Assembly: GCA_003427395.1 (NCBI GenBank)
Contig: BFEA01000041.1
Coordinates: 2,680,396-2,726,658, forward strand
Direction: 5' to 3'
Origin: Chara braunii
Taxonomy: Eukaryota > Streptophyta > Charophyceae > Charales > Characeae
Length of the DNA: 46,263 nt
The notes beneath the pieces were generated by a model. That model did no database searches and was not told the origin of the DNA. It worked only from the letters and a program-made list of their open reading frames with translations. A program made the translations under genes and the position numbers. Positions 11,071 to 20,897 of this stretch are shown in pieces; position 1 is the first letter of the stretch, and each line of letters starts with the position of its first letter.

Positions 11071-12552
11071 GTGATTAGTCTGACAGACACAGACATTGGA
11101 CTGTCGTTAGTCATACAACACGAGATTCAAACCGGAAACCATCCCCCGATTCACTGTAAGCCCTACAGATACTCCCTGGTTGAACTGAAAATGACCCTTG
11201 AGCGGATTCGGGAATTCGAAGCTAATGGTTGGATCGAACCCGCCACTGGGCCATGGTCATTCTCAGTAGTATTGGTGCCGAAAAAGAACGGATCGATTCG
11301 CATATGCATTAATTATCGCAAGTTGAATGACATCACGATTAAAGATATGTACCCCCTTCCCAGAATTGATGATTTGCTGGATGCAATTGCAATGGTTGTG
11401 CTAATTATTTTAGAAAAATTTGATAGTCGTCACGACTTCCATCACATTCTGGTTAAGGAGGAAGATCGACCGAGAACGACTTTTGTACTATTCGAAGGCA
11501 CGTGGCAGTGCGTTCGATGTCCGATGGGGACTTGCAACGCGCCTGCCATGTTTCAGCGGGCTATGAACGTGACATTCCAGAACTTCGTCAACAAGACACG
11601 ACTGACTTAGGGATGATTAACTTCTGCGCCATCGTGTACATGGACGACATCCTCGTCTACTCGGAGACCTTTCACGGGCATGCCCAACACATTGAACGGA
11701 CTGAGAGACACTGGGTTCAAGATCGCGCTCGAGAAGAGCGAGCTTTTCCTCTCGGAGATCTCGTTCTTGGGTTACGTAGTGACACGTGGAGGACTGCGAC
11801 CAGACTCGAGGAAGGTCGCGGCGGTGAAAGATGCTCTTGTCCCCACGTCAATGACGCAGGTTCGAGCTTTCCTGAGACTAGCATCGTACTACCGACGTTT
11901 TATCAAAGGCTTCGTTGCGATTGCGCGACCACCGACGAATCTGCTGCGAAAGGACCAGCCCTTTAGTTGGGACACAAAGTGCGAGCAGGCCTTCGCCACC
12001 CTCAAAGGCGCTTTGGCGACCGCACCTGTTTTTATCTGGCCGGACCCTACGAAGCAATTCATTCTTATCACAGACTGGCAGCCAGAAGCGATCTTCGCTA
12101 TTCTAGCGCAGAAGGGGAACAACGGTCGAGAACACGTCATTGAATACGCATCTCGCACGGTGTCAGACGAACAAAGGAACGACTCAGCCCCGCAAGGTGA
12201 ATTCTATGCCATAGTCCGGGGAATCCAACACTTCCATCCATACTTGTACGGGCATAAGTTTCTCCTTGTAACCGATCACGAGTCATTACTGACTCTCAAG
12301 AAGCTCACTAATTACACGGGTATGATTGGATGGTGGGCGGTGCGCCTACAGGAACACGACTTCGACATCATCCATCGAAAGACAGAGAGGCATGGCAACG
12401 CGGATGGGTTGACACATCTGCATCACCCCGCTAAGGTACCGAAGCGCGAAGAAATCATTTTGTGGAAGGAACCGGAGTCAGCGAACGGACCCAAGTACGG
12501 ACAAGTGGCAGTCCTTCCACGTGGCAAGAGGCAGGTAATTGGCAATGGGTGA
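11071..12552 (+). pseudogene. Ty3/Gypsy reverse transcriptase and RNase H
   Basis: RT starts in frame 1 with VLVPKKNGSIRICINYRKLN and continues to about 11600. It then shifts to frame 0, where the catalytic box VYMDDILVY is read (11634-11660), and returns to frame 1 at about 11680 (FLGYVVTRGGL; FLRLASYYRRFIKGF). RNase H follows with acidic residues in FILITD, GEFYAIV, VTDHESL and NADGLTH. Some conserved positions are changed: GPWSFSVVLV where the family has a GFWSSP-like box, and PMGTCNAPAMFQ for the usual MPFGLxNAP. At least two frameshifts make it inactive as a single polyprotein. RNase H placed before integrase assigns the element to Ty3/Gypsy rather than Copia. Confidence 0.88.
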
Positions 12553-13036
12553 GGGCGGTAATCTCGCAACTCCTTTCTCTCCCCTCTCGTCTTCATCTCT
12601 TTTTTCCCTACCCGACAAATTTTGCTATTTTTGCGAAGCAATCTCGCGCGTCTACTCAATCCCTATGCGTCCTAGTGGGGAAGGGTATGTAGAATGGATA
12701 GATTGTCGACAGTGTGTCGCACGAGCCCATGGCTCGTGCATCCAGTATAGAAATGGCGATAAACCTTGGTTGTGTCCCTTATGTCATACTGATAAGATCC
12801 CGGCTGAGACTCGATTTCTCGACGCCACGTCAGAAGGGTTGGAAAAAACCCGGAAGTTTAGAAGGGCCGAGGTATGGACGGACATTGCTCTAATAGCTAC
12901 CTTGGTAGGTAACCCCCTCCAGGACTTCACCAAGGAAGATCGGAGGAGGCCCAACGAAAGGGCTAGGGACTATCGCTGGAACGAGGGTCGGTTAGAAAAA
13001 AACGAAAGACGGATGGTAGTGGGATTTGGATGGTAG
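12539..13036 (+). pseudogene. Gypsy pol segment with PHD-like zinc finger
   Basis: This frame lies between RNase H and integrase. Residues 29-82 show Cys4-His-Cys3 spacing: C29-x2-C32, C56-x2-C59, H64-x2-C67, C79-x2-C82. A Trp two residues before C79 (PWLC) is a PHD-finger hallmark. Downstream residues 93-158 (VWTDIALIATLVGNPLQDF and DYRWNEGRL) match the usual link between RNase H and the integrase zinc domain, so the finger is embedded in pol and is not a separate host gene. PHD fingers read histone H3 tails. A role in targeting integration would parallel the chromodomain of chromoviruses, but that is inference. The change of frame at about 12.55 kb could be decay. Confidence 0.7.
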
Positions 13037-13738
13037 TGCCGCACCCGTTCATGAGGTATGACTGGGTTAAGACGGCGCATGAGGAAACTGCAGCCCATTT
13101 TGTCGTACGAATCACGGAGGCGGCAATCGACAAGAACGAGTGCTATGATGTGAAATTCATCATCGCGAATTGCTAGGTCTGCGCTGCTGACAAAACGCCG
13201 ATCCATCCACCAAGATCGATAGTACTGACGATAGTTGAACGGTCGTTTCAGAGGGTTAGCATGGATACTACCGATATTGTGGTGCCCCCTGGACCGAATA
13301 GCTGCGAATATTCAATCCTACTAGTATTTGTAGACCATTTTTTGAAATGGATTGAGGTATACCCGTGTCGTATACAACAAGCAGCTGAAATCGCGCGATA
13401 TGTCAACTGGTTCTTAGGGATGCATCACAACACAAAGGAAATCCTGACCGACAATGGGGTAGAATTCAGAGGGGAAGTTTTAAGGAATCTGGTCGTACAT
13501 GGCGTCACCTTTCGGAATACTGCACCCTACATATCGCAATCTAATGGTCTAGTGGAAAACGCAAATCGAGTGATAAAGACAGCGTTGTGACGAAACATCG
13601 CGGCACGGGACCCGAGGCCCAGACTCGATATCGTAGACCACATCTTGGCCGTCTGAGGAACACCTCACGAATCGACGGGCCTTAGCCCTTTCCAATTGTA
13701 GCTTGTGTCTCGATACCGAGCCTCCCCGACGAATCTTC
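13030..13738 (+). pseudogene. Ty3/Gypsy integrase core
   Basis: The H2C2-type zinc domain precedes the core. HEETAAH is at about 13078-13098, and the CxxC pair at 13171-13182 is broken by a TAG at 13174. The catalytic core at 13261-13590 has D2 (SMDT context), D64 (ILTDNGVEF) and E99 (SNGLVEN), about 35 residues apart as expected for a DD35E enzyme. The frame continues past stops at 13588 (TGA), 13654 (TGA) and 13699 (TAG) with further integrase-like sequence. It would insert the cDNA into the host chromosome. It is inactive as it stands. Confidence 0.82.
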
Positions 13739-13739
13739 A

Positions 13740-14249
13740 TTGAACCGACGGCCCACAAGGGCCACCGTTCGGGACAAGGCCAAGTGGCACATGGAGCTGA
13801 TGGAACGGTCCCTTCCCCGATTAGCCCGAAAACGCCAGAAAATGACTGAGTTGGCCCACGGCCGACAGGTCCGTAGCTACGAAACCCGGAATGGGAACGC
13901 AGGACCGCGACCCCAATATAAATTAGGGGACCTGGTGCAAGACCTGCAGGTGAGGAAATGTGCTCGCCAAGGGAAGATAGCGCCACGATTCTTCCGGCGA
14001 TTTCGTGTGATCAAACTAGGACCGAACGGGGTGAACACCGTGCGCCTCGTGCCGGAGGTCTCGAGAAGTCGATCGGCTCGACCGATCGCCCGCCACGTGT
14101 CCTATCTATGTCCTCTCCCTTCCTCTCCATCTTCAGCTGTGTCCGCTTCCTCCTTCGCTACAGACGAGGACGGCGACTCCTTATCGCTTTCATCCCCTCT
14201 TGCATCTATCGACCTTTCTCGTACTTCGTCCCCATCGCCATCGCCATGA
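13740..14249 (+). pseudogene. Integrase C-terminal (GPY/F-like) and tail
   Basis: Frame 0 continues pol after the integrase core. YKLGDLVQDLQ, then GKIAPRFFRRFRVIKLG (around residues 60-95), correspond to the 'GDxV ... KxxPRFxGPFxV' module at the end of Gypsy integrases, with the GPF reduced to RRF. The remainder is a Ser/Asp-rich tail without a recognisable chromodomain. Downstream polypurine tract and 3' LTR were not found. Confidence 0.65.
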
Positions 14250-14823
14250 GTTTTCTTACTGAGTGGGCTCTCGATGATCACATGTTGGCGCCACGTGGCG
14301 ACATTTCGACAATTCGGCAAGTCCATCACCCGCGATTCAGCTCGGAGCTTCTACGACTCGCGCTGTTCTTCTGTACCACGGGAGTGTACGTGGCGGCAGA
14401 GTTCTGATTTACGAGCCATCGTCAAGCGATCATGTTGGCAGAAGCGACAGCGGTTCGATGGCTGTCAATAGTCGTCGTTATCATTTTAAGGTGTCACTCT
14501 TTGAGGGTGGTATAGTCATACCAGAGTTGCACATATTTCGAGGAAAGCGTCATTATCGACTACGCCAGGACATTGTTGTTGGAACCGCAGGTCTGTGCTT
14601 GGCTGTTATAGCCCATATTTGAATCGAGCACAGAGGGTTTGCTGTATTCGAAAACAAAGTTGAACGTTGAGACTACATAGCTACTGTTTCGTTAGGATGA
14701 TCGGCGTGTCGTGAGTTGGGCAGTTTATGACGCATGATTGGAGAGCTATTGCGACTTCCAAGCCTTTTGACGTGTTATTACTTCATCCTGACTACAATTT
14801 TGACTGTGGTCATTGCGTTGGCC
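14250..14823. other. Unassigned 3' flank of the Gypsy relic
   Basis: A palindromic G-box stretch, TTGGCGCCACGTGGCGACA, lies at 14284-14302. A TGTTGG there could mark an LTR start, but no matching copy exists upstream of gag. No gene is recognised. Confidence 0.35.
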
Positions 14824-15060
14824 ATCATTGCGGGGTCCTCAAGAGTTGAAGACAACAACGCCTTTGAGTGAACCTCTTCCTCAATCTTGGGGGACTAAGT
14901 TTCCTACTACACTTTTTACTCTAAGTCTGATATGTTATTCGGGAGAGGAAGGTGCCAGGTGGGATTGCAACCCACAAGGCCGCATCAAGACCTTGTGGGA
15001 GGTCCACCCAGCGATTGCGGGAGCTCTGCCAGAGCCCAGGCGGGGTTCTGGAGGCAGATA
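14824..15060. repeat. Dispersed repeat shared with 39.2-39.4 kb
   Basis: Collinear similarity to 39153-39415 in three anchors: TTGCGGGG(T/C)CCTCA near the start, CTAAGTCT ... GAGAGGAAGG in the middle, and CGATTGCGGGAGCTCTG ... TCTGGAGGCAG at the end. The two copies are diverged. No coding frame is conserved between them. Confidence 0.6.
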
Positions 15061-15268
15061 ACGTTCATGTATAACTTCTGTTTACACGTTTGATCCCGTA
15101 TTCCCCTAATTCTAGTACCTTCTATTTCTGGCAGCGAATATGGTTGAAATCATTATATTCTAGATTACCAGATGTCCGATCGGAGACCTTTCCCTGGTAT
15201 TTCTGCCTAAGACTAACTAGACATACTCCTAAGTTGTGGCAGTCTCGTTTTATGCTTGATGTCGTCAA
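15061..15268. other. Short unassigned spacer
   Basis: Nothing recognised between the dispersed repeat and the first TTAA-bounded MITE. Confidence 0.4.
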
Positions 15269-15426
15269 TTAAACCACCAGTACTTCCTAGAGTCATGCCC
15301 GTTAACACGCCATGATTTTAGGAAACGTACGGGCTACTACAGGAGCACCCAAATTCATCCAACTAGAAACACTTCTACTCTAGTTTTTTCCACAGCCGAT
15401 AGCTGGGCCAAGTACTGGTGGTTTAA
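15269..15426. mobile_element. TTAA-bounded MITE, copy 1
   Basis: A 150-bp body (15273-15422) flanked on both sides by TTAA. It begins ACCACCAGTACTT and ends AAGTACTGGTGGT, a perfect 13-bp terminal inverted repeat. TTAA flanks are the hallmark of piggyBac target sites. The TTAA could instead be part of the inverted repeat, because the motif is itself palindromic. It is non-coding. Confidence 0.75.
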
Positions 15427-15489
15427 GCAGAAGCCGGGCGTACCCCACAGATATTCGTCACATATGATCTCCGTAATGTATTCTTGGGA

Positions 15490-15620
15490 TGCTGGAGCCG
15501 GTTTCCCTCAGGTGCTACTTCCCACCAATAGAGTGGAGTCACTGGCGGGGTAGGTAGGAGTGCATGCTCGTTCCATCACTCCTATCTGCTTTCAGCTGTG
15601 TTACTTGGAAAAAAAAAAAG
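15490..15620 (+). mobile_element. SINE-1 copy, plus strand
   Basis: GCTGGAGCCGGTTTCCCTCA followed by GGTGCTACTTCCCACCAATAG and an A tail (about 15609-15620). It matches the SINE-1 core with scattered differences. The 5' end is not defined. Confidence 0.65.
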
Positions 15621-15999
15621 TGTCTGTCAAACCTTGACAGGACGGCCTTTCAGCCATTTTTTTTTTTTTCCCGGTTCCCCTAAGAAGCCCCCTACCCACC
15701 CTTCCTCTCGTCTATAGTATTACGGGGAACCCCGTAGCAACCGACCCGAGTTCAAGCCTCCAACGACGGAAGCTGCGGGGGCTGCACCCGACCTGCAGGT
15801 GGGCGATGCCGGCCAGGAGTCAGCCGGTAGCATCAGCCTTCAGGACCGATCTTGTTTGATGGGCTAGTCGCTGTGCCTCCCCTCCGGTTCCCCTCCCCCT
15901 ACGAACATCAGCAGTCAATGCCGCTTGGGGGGACCGAAGGGCTATCTCTAGGTGGTGGACGCCAAGCTTAACCAGGAAGGTACATGAGGGCAATGGGGA
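15621..15999. other. Unassigned, T tract and small hairpins
   Basis: A T tract at about 15657-15669 could be the tail of a minus-strand retro-insert. Short perfect hairpins (TGTCAA-acc-TTGACA; ACGGGGAACCCCGT) are present. No gene is recognised. Confidence 0.4.
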
Positions 16000-16150
16000 T
16001 TAAACCACCAGTACTTGGGCGTCGCCTTAGCGTTAATGCTACGTGATTTCCGTGGCCGGCGGGCCGTCGATAAATCGAATCGACAGCCCGCGCTGCTTCG
16101 AGATTTGGGCGGCCGGCGCGGCGCGCAGTGCCCAAGTACTCGTGGTTTAA
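16000..16150. mobile_element. TTAA-bounded MITE, copy 2
   Basis: A 143-bp body (16004-16146) between TTAA tetranucleotides. The left end is ACCACCAGTACTTGGGC and the right end, reverse-complemented, ACCACGAGTACTTGGGC (one mismatch). The termini match copy 1, 0.6 kb upstream, but the interiors differ. The interior is GC-rich with further self-complementary stretches (GGCCGGCGGGCC). Confidence 0.78.
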
Positions 16151-16223
16151 ACCCAGGACCTCCAGAATGCCCATTGCGTGCGACCTGGAAATTCAAGGAA
16201 GACCTGCGAGGAGTGGCTGGATG

Positions 16224-16310
16224 TTTTTTTTTTTCTTTTTTCTTTTTTCTTTTTTCTTTTTTTTTTATAGCAAACTTCAGCATGGGAAAACCTACCTGGA
16301 TGAATTAATA
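16224..16310 (-). repeat. SINE-1 3' end fragment, minus strand
   Basis: A T-rich tract (16224-16266) is followed by ATAGCAAACTTCAGCATGGG and AAAACCTACCTGGATGAATT. This resembles the tail-proximal part of the copy at 18.5 kb (ATGGGAAACTTCGTGTGTGG, then GAGAACCCACTTAGC). It is read as a minus-strand A-tailed fragment. Confidence 0.45.
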
Positions 16311-16849
16311 GTGGATCACACTGGAATAGTTGGCAATAGTAAAAGAGGGGACCTCATTCATGGAAGAAGGTTGTGTACGAGAGACAGAATTGGAAGGGAA
16401 AGTCAGCGAAGTACATATTGTATGAGAGGAAAAAATGATATTTGTGGAACAAGGGCAGGTCCGTGAAGGGGGCAGACGTGCAGTACCACCTCACTCCGCC
16501 CCATTTGCTGGGTCAAAAATGAGAGGGCATGGAGGGTGAGAGGGCTACTGGAGATGGTGGTGGATGGTGAAGAAGCATATTACAACCAAGCGATTACGCA
16601 AGCAATCACGAAGTCAAGCACATCTCTGAAAGTGCCATAACCGAGCTTCAAGATAAACAGTGATAACAACGGGCTAGAACCTCCAGGTTTGATTAACAAC
16701 ACAACGTAGAACAACCAAAGCGAAAAATAGTTGTGCTGGGCGGATACTATGCCCGTGTTGCTCATTACAGGCTACAAAAGCAAACTGGCAAAGTTTATAG
16801 CCCTTTAATGGAAAAAAACTAACAAACTGGCTCATTGATCACACTCACC

Positions 16850-17256
16850 TAGAGCAGAAAGGCTTCTTGGTACTCTGGTGCGAACACTGGCTAGCATATC
16901 TCCCTGCATAGAAAATCAGAGAAACACCGGAACACCTCTTTCCCTCGTGCCCAAAGACGGTGGTGCTGTGGAGATTGTGGGACAGAATATGGAGATGGCT
17001 AACTGGGGAGACGGACCGACCATGGATCTGGAAAGCCATCCTCCTTGACTGCCACTAGAAACCCAGTGGAACAGATTTTGTAGAGGGCTGGTATCGGGTA
17101 GGGATAGAGGCGATGATGTGGGGAATATGGACTGCCCGGTTCACCTATGAATGAGGGGATGTTCACCCAGACCACAAAGTCCGGGAGAACATCATCACCT
17201 GGATGAGTGGAAAACAACACTGGACAACATCAGAAAGAAAAAAGAAAAAGAAAAAG

Positions 17257-17296
<40 letters not shown>

Positions 17297-17318
17297 GGTA
17301 AAAAAAAAAAAAAAAAAA
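16850..17318 (+). pseudogene. LINE ORF2 tail (zf-RVT) with poly(A)
   Basis: One frame from about 16921 reads RETPEHLFPSCPKTVVLWR and then LWDRIWRWLTGETDRPWIWK, the ETxEHLFxxCP...W pattern of the zf-RVT domain. The rest continues to the A-rich tail (17234-17318), with in-frame stops at about 17056 (TAG) and 17146 (TGA). Endonuclease and palm domains are missing, so this is the 3' end of a truncated, decayed LINE. It belongs to a different subfamily from the minus-strand LINE at 1.6-2.9 kb, judging by the poor resemblance of the two C-termini. LINEs of this type are the probable source of the enzyme that moved the A-tailed SINEs around it. Confidence 0.72.
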
Positions 17319-17825
17319 CCGAACAAGAAACAGACGAAAAAATCAACGAATTCTGCGGTGAAAGGTTGAATTACCCAGGGGGATGCCTCTAGACCTCAGG
17401 GGCTAAAACTGAGATTCTGTGATTGGGTGACCTGTGATCAGGTACTACGAATGAGGTCAGCTTCAGAATTCCAGTACCCCGACTCTCCCTCAGGGAAGAG
17501 TATAATAGTGGATTTAGCCTGATTTGGGAGAGGGGACTGAGGCGTGCCACGGAGTCCAAGGACCCACCCCCATCCTCTGGCAAAAACGGGGTAACCGTTG
17601 TGTTTAAAAAAAAAAGAAAGAACTGTCATGGTACGGGCAAGGGGAGTTGGCTTAATGCAACATCAGGGGAGGAAACCTGCTAGTAGGATGCGATGCAGAG
17701 ATATGCCGCCTCGAAGCCAAGCTGAAGGGACCGGATCCCCACCAACCAACTTTATCTGGCCTTTTATGCGAAAGATCATACCACCTTGTCACATCTATTC
17801 TTTCTGTTCTAGATCATGTGAATAG
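17319..17825. other. Unassigned with short A tract
   Basis: An A-rich stretch at about 17605-17620 may mark the tail of another short insert. No gene or known repeat is recognised. Confidence 0.35.
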
Positions 17826-18150
17826 TGAAATGCTGGACCCATTTTCCAACAGGTCCAGCTCCCCACAATTAGATTGGAGGCATCCTACCTGCAGACTTCA
17901 ATCCGGGCGGTTCTCTCACCAGCCCCCGGATAAAGGAGCTGCCTTTCACGGGCAAACTCGGAACACCAAAATGAATCATTCCCGATTCTTCAGGAGAACA
18001 GTGCTACCGGACCAAAAAGGCTGGCAGGACCAGCCAAAAGGGGGGGGGGGGGAAGTCGTGCTGGTGCAATGTCAAAGCTTGGCACTCAGTTCTTTTGCGC
18101 ATTCAAGTTGGCAAAAAGACGCTCGGAGGCAGTGGCTGTTAAAAAGAAAA
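17826..18150 (+). mobile_element. SINE-1 copy, diverged, plus strand
   Basis: ATGCTGGACCCATTTTCCAA followed by CAGGTCCAGCTCCCCACAAT matches the SINE-1 core. The downstream part is unlike the other copies and ends at an A-rich stretch (about 18139-18151). The 3' part may be a different element. A run of 12 G lies at about 18041-18052. Confidence 0.45.
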
Positions 18151-18249
18151 AAGGGGTAACTAGGGCGCAGACATGATTTCAGTTTTTAAATGCAATTCAG
18201 GCATCCCTCAAATACAACACATCCCCACCCGACCCTAAAGCAGGTTTGT

Positions 18250-18329
18250 ATACATTCACAGTTTTCCTCAGTTTGACACAACATTCGCAATACATTCACA
18301 GTTTTCCTTGGTTTGACACAACATTCGCA
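18250..18329. repeat. 40-bp tandem duplication
   Basis: Two adjacent 40-bp units (18250-18289 and 18290-18329), each starting ATACATTCACAGTTTTCC and ending ACACAACATTCGCA. They differ at two or three positions. Confidence 0.9.
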
Positions 18330-18489
18330 AAGTCGTGACTGAAACGCATTTTCAAACTAAAACCGTCACCTAACCGCGACAGCACCCTAGTTTTCCCAAG
18401 AAAAAAAGTAAAGAGGGATTGATTCTTCCTCAGGATATTTCAATACTGTCAATATGTGTGCGATTATTGCTCTGTTCTTTCTGCTCACT

Positions 18490-18655
18490 TCTTTTTTTTT
18501 TTTCTTTCTTTTTTTTTATGGGAAACTTCGTGTGTGGGAGAACCCACTTAGCGAGGTGATAAGAGCAGCCTTGTTAAGTGGGGCCCAGCGTTGAAGGCTC
18601 CATCTATTGGTGGGGAGCTGCACCTGCTGGAAATCGGGTCCAGCGTTCCTGTACA
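18490..18655 (-). mobile_element. SINE-1 copy, minus strand
   Basis: A T-rich tail (about 18490-18518) is followed on the plus strand by the reverse complement of the SINE-1 body. CTCCATCTATTGGTGGGGAG and CTGCACCTGCTGGAAATCGG are the core. It gives the clearest unspliced order of body, core and tail in this orientation. No target duplication was seen. Confidence 0.7.
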
Positions 18656-18967
18656 ATGATATGATGAGTGACAACTGGAAAACCGTCCCAGTGTCCCTAT
18701 TCTATGATTTGTGGAGATGTGTTGCGTGCATCCAATACTATGTGATTGTATTCATACTATCTGTATATGATTGTATTCATCCTATGTGTATATTATGTCA
18801 TGTGGCACCAAATCCCTTTTCCACCATATCCGCCATGTCTTACAAAATAGCAGAGGCACTGATTACTTCCCCACTACAGGGAAGGATTGACCTCCTGCCA
18901 TTGAAGCCTGCCCCTAATGAAAATCACCCTCATCAAACACCCCAGCCAACAATCATCAAAGACGCCG

Positions 18968-19476
18968 CAAATAGGACGGACACACGAAACCCTAAACTAT
19001 CCATCCCCCACCTGAGGGGCGGCCAGCGCCCCTTCTGGATTGAAATTGGGGGCCGGGCAACTCACATCAACGAAGGGGACATCGACTATCGACCATCAAC
19101 TATCCTATCCCCATTTGATGCCAGAAAACAAGGAGCAAACTGCAAATAGGATGGACACACGAAACCCTAAACTATCCATCCGCCACCTGAGGGGCGCCCG
19201 GCACCCCTTCTGGATTCAAATTGGGGGCCGGGCAACTCGCATCAGCGAAGGGGACATCGACTATCGACTATCCTATCCCCATTTGATGCCAGAAAACGAG
19301 GAGCAAACCGCAAATAGGACGGACACATGAAACCCTAAACTCTCCATCCCCCACCTGAGGGGCGGCCGGCACCCCTTCTGGATTGAAATTGAGGGCCGGG
19401 CAACTCGCATCAACGAAGGGGACATCGACTATAGACTAAATCCTATCCCCATTTGATGCCAGAAAACGAGGAGCAA
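18968..19476. repeat. Satellite-like repeat, three units of about 170 bp
   Basis: Units start CAAATAGGA(C/T)GGACACA at 18968, 19143 and 19311 (periods 175 and 168). Each contains GAAACCCTAAACT, CACCTGAGGGGCG and CCCCATTTGATGCCAGAAAA. The first unit has a small internal duplication (CGACTATCGACCATCAACTA). Open frames crossing the array are repeat artefacts. Confidence 0.9.
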
Positions 19477-20277
19477 TTTAACACTTCTTTGTGCTTGGAT
19501 CAATGCCAGTCTAAGAGACCACAATGTGCTCGGCGTTTGGATTTCCTCCCGCGTACTAAGTGAACAAATAAATTCAATTTGGACCAGTGACCACCAGAGA
19601 GACCCATCGGTGAAGTTTCTCTCCTTCCTAGATCTTATCTTCTTCCCTTCTGTTTTCGAATTTCCGTAGTTGTTCAACTTCTTCTCTCATTTTCTCAATT
19701 TATACAACTCTTTCCTGATCAGGCCATTCATTCTTCTAGTGGATATGCTATTATAGATTGGAAAGGAATTTACTTCATGTGCCAGGGTGGATGGTTTTAC
19801 ACGTAAGTCAGGTGGAGGGACATATTGTGCATGAGGCAAGAGGTAGTGGAGCCACCTTGGATAAGATCGTCTTAATCCATTTGTTTATTTTCCTGCCTGC
19901 TCATTTATAGCCATAATATTTCCTGTTTTGAGGTGCCATTTGGGCAAAATCATTGGTACACAGTGGCCCCCACTTTTATATTATGTGATATGTTCTGAAT
20001 GGAAAAGGTGTCCGAATGTCAATGGTATCCTCAGATACATTCTGCACTACCTGACCAGAGCGGTCAGACCCACATGCATTTTGACAGGGGTTGGGATCAT
20101 GGGATGTTACACCAAATTTTCCTACAAGGCGGTTTTTTTCTTCCCCCCCCCCCCCCCAATTTTTTTACTTCCCTACATCCAAGACCATATAACTTTCATT
20201 TTTCTTCTTTTTCTTTTGGAGCAACTACTAGGCACGAGTCACAAAAACCGTTTGAAAATACACTTTGGGCCAAAACT
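19477..20277. other. Unassigned, no gene seen
   Basis: Contains a C-rich run (about 20145-20157). No conserved frame or known repeat was identified. Confidence 0.4.
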
Positions 20278-20459
20278 AGTTTCAAATTGTCCCCACCAAT
20301 CGATGGAGCCTCTCCCCGGGTGGTAGCGGTGTCTGCTTTTACCAGCACCAATAGCACTGGAGGGAGTTTTGGTGTCTGCTTTTACGAGCACCGCTAGCAC
20401 TGGAGGGAGTTCTCTTCTTCAAAAAAAAAAAAAAAAAAAGAAACAAAGTTTCAAATTGT
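20278..20459 (+). mobile_element. SINE-1 copy with 13-bp target-site duplication
   Basis: The body 20291-20446 is flanked by AGTTTCAAATTGT at 20278-20290 and 20447-20459. The insert starts inside the core (CCCCACCAATCGATGGAGCC), so it is 5'-truncated, and ends in a long A tail with AAACAAA. A 40-bp segment (GGTGTCTGCTTTTAC ... CTGGAGGGAGTT) is duplicated in tandem inside it. The duplication and tail are direct evidence of target-primed reverse transcription by a LINE. Confidence 0.88.
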
Positions 20460-20536
20460 AGTATTGTACATTGCATTTTTAATTTTTAAATGTTGTCAGT
20501 ACCTGCATGAGGTTGGACCCCATTGCCTAGATTCTT

Positions 20537-20668
20537 TGTTCTGAACCATAGATTTTTTATTTTTTTATTTTTTTTTTCTTATAGAGTCCAGGGTATTGTA
20601 GAGGTCAGTCAGTGATTGCACAGTGAGCACCTGGAACTGTGAGCCGCGGGTGTTCTGAACCATAGATT
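20537..20668 (-). mobile_element. 96-bp retro-insert with 18-bp target-site duplication
   Basis: TGTTCTGAACCATAGATT occurs at 20537-20554 and again at 20651-20668. The 96 bp between begin with a T-rich tract, so the insert is A-tailed on the minus strand. Its body (TATAGAGTCCAGGGTATTGT and so on) is not recognisably SINE-1. It is a very short retroposed sequence of unknown origin. Confidence 0.85.
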
Positions 20669-20897
20669 GATTACAAGGAAAGAGCATCCATATAGCTGGG
20701 AGCTTGCCCATGATAGTTGAATCGTACGACCATGGAGATTGGCCCCCAGCCGTGAGCGTTCGGTGGCCCAACATCACTCTGCCAAGCCTCCGGATCCAGA
20801 TGTGGTAAAAGCACAACCAACACTGACGTCTCGCCTTCTGTAGAAGACCCCCACCTTCAGATCGAGGACTAAGGCTTTGCCTTCGAAGATGGCCCCC

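Noticed and set aside
16311-16470. Possible reverse-transcriptase 'TGF.xGRS.xDN' box
   Set aside because: The resemblance (DHTGIVGNSKRGDLIHGRR) is too weak and isolated to support an RT domain call.
18607-19330. Frames of 180 and 96 codons
   Set aside because: They cross the satellite array and repeat with its period, which indicates no protein.
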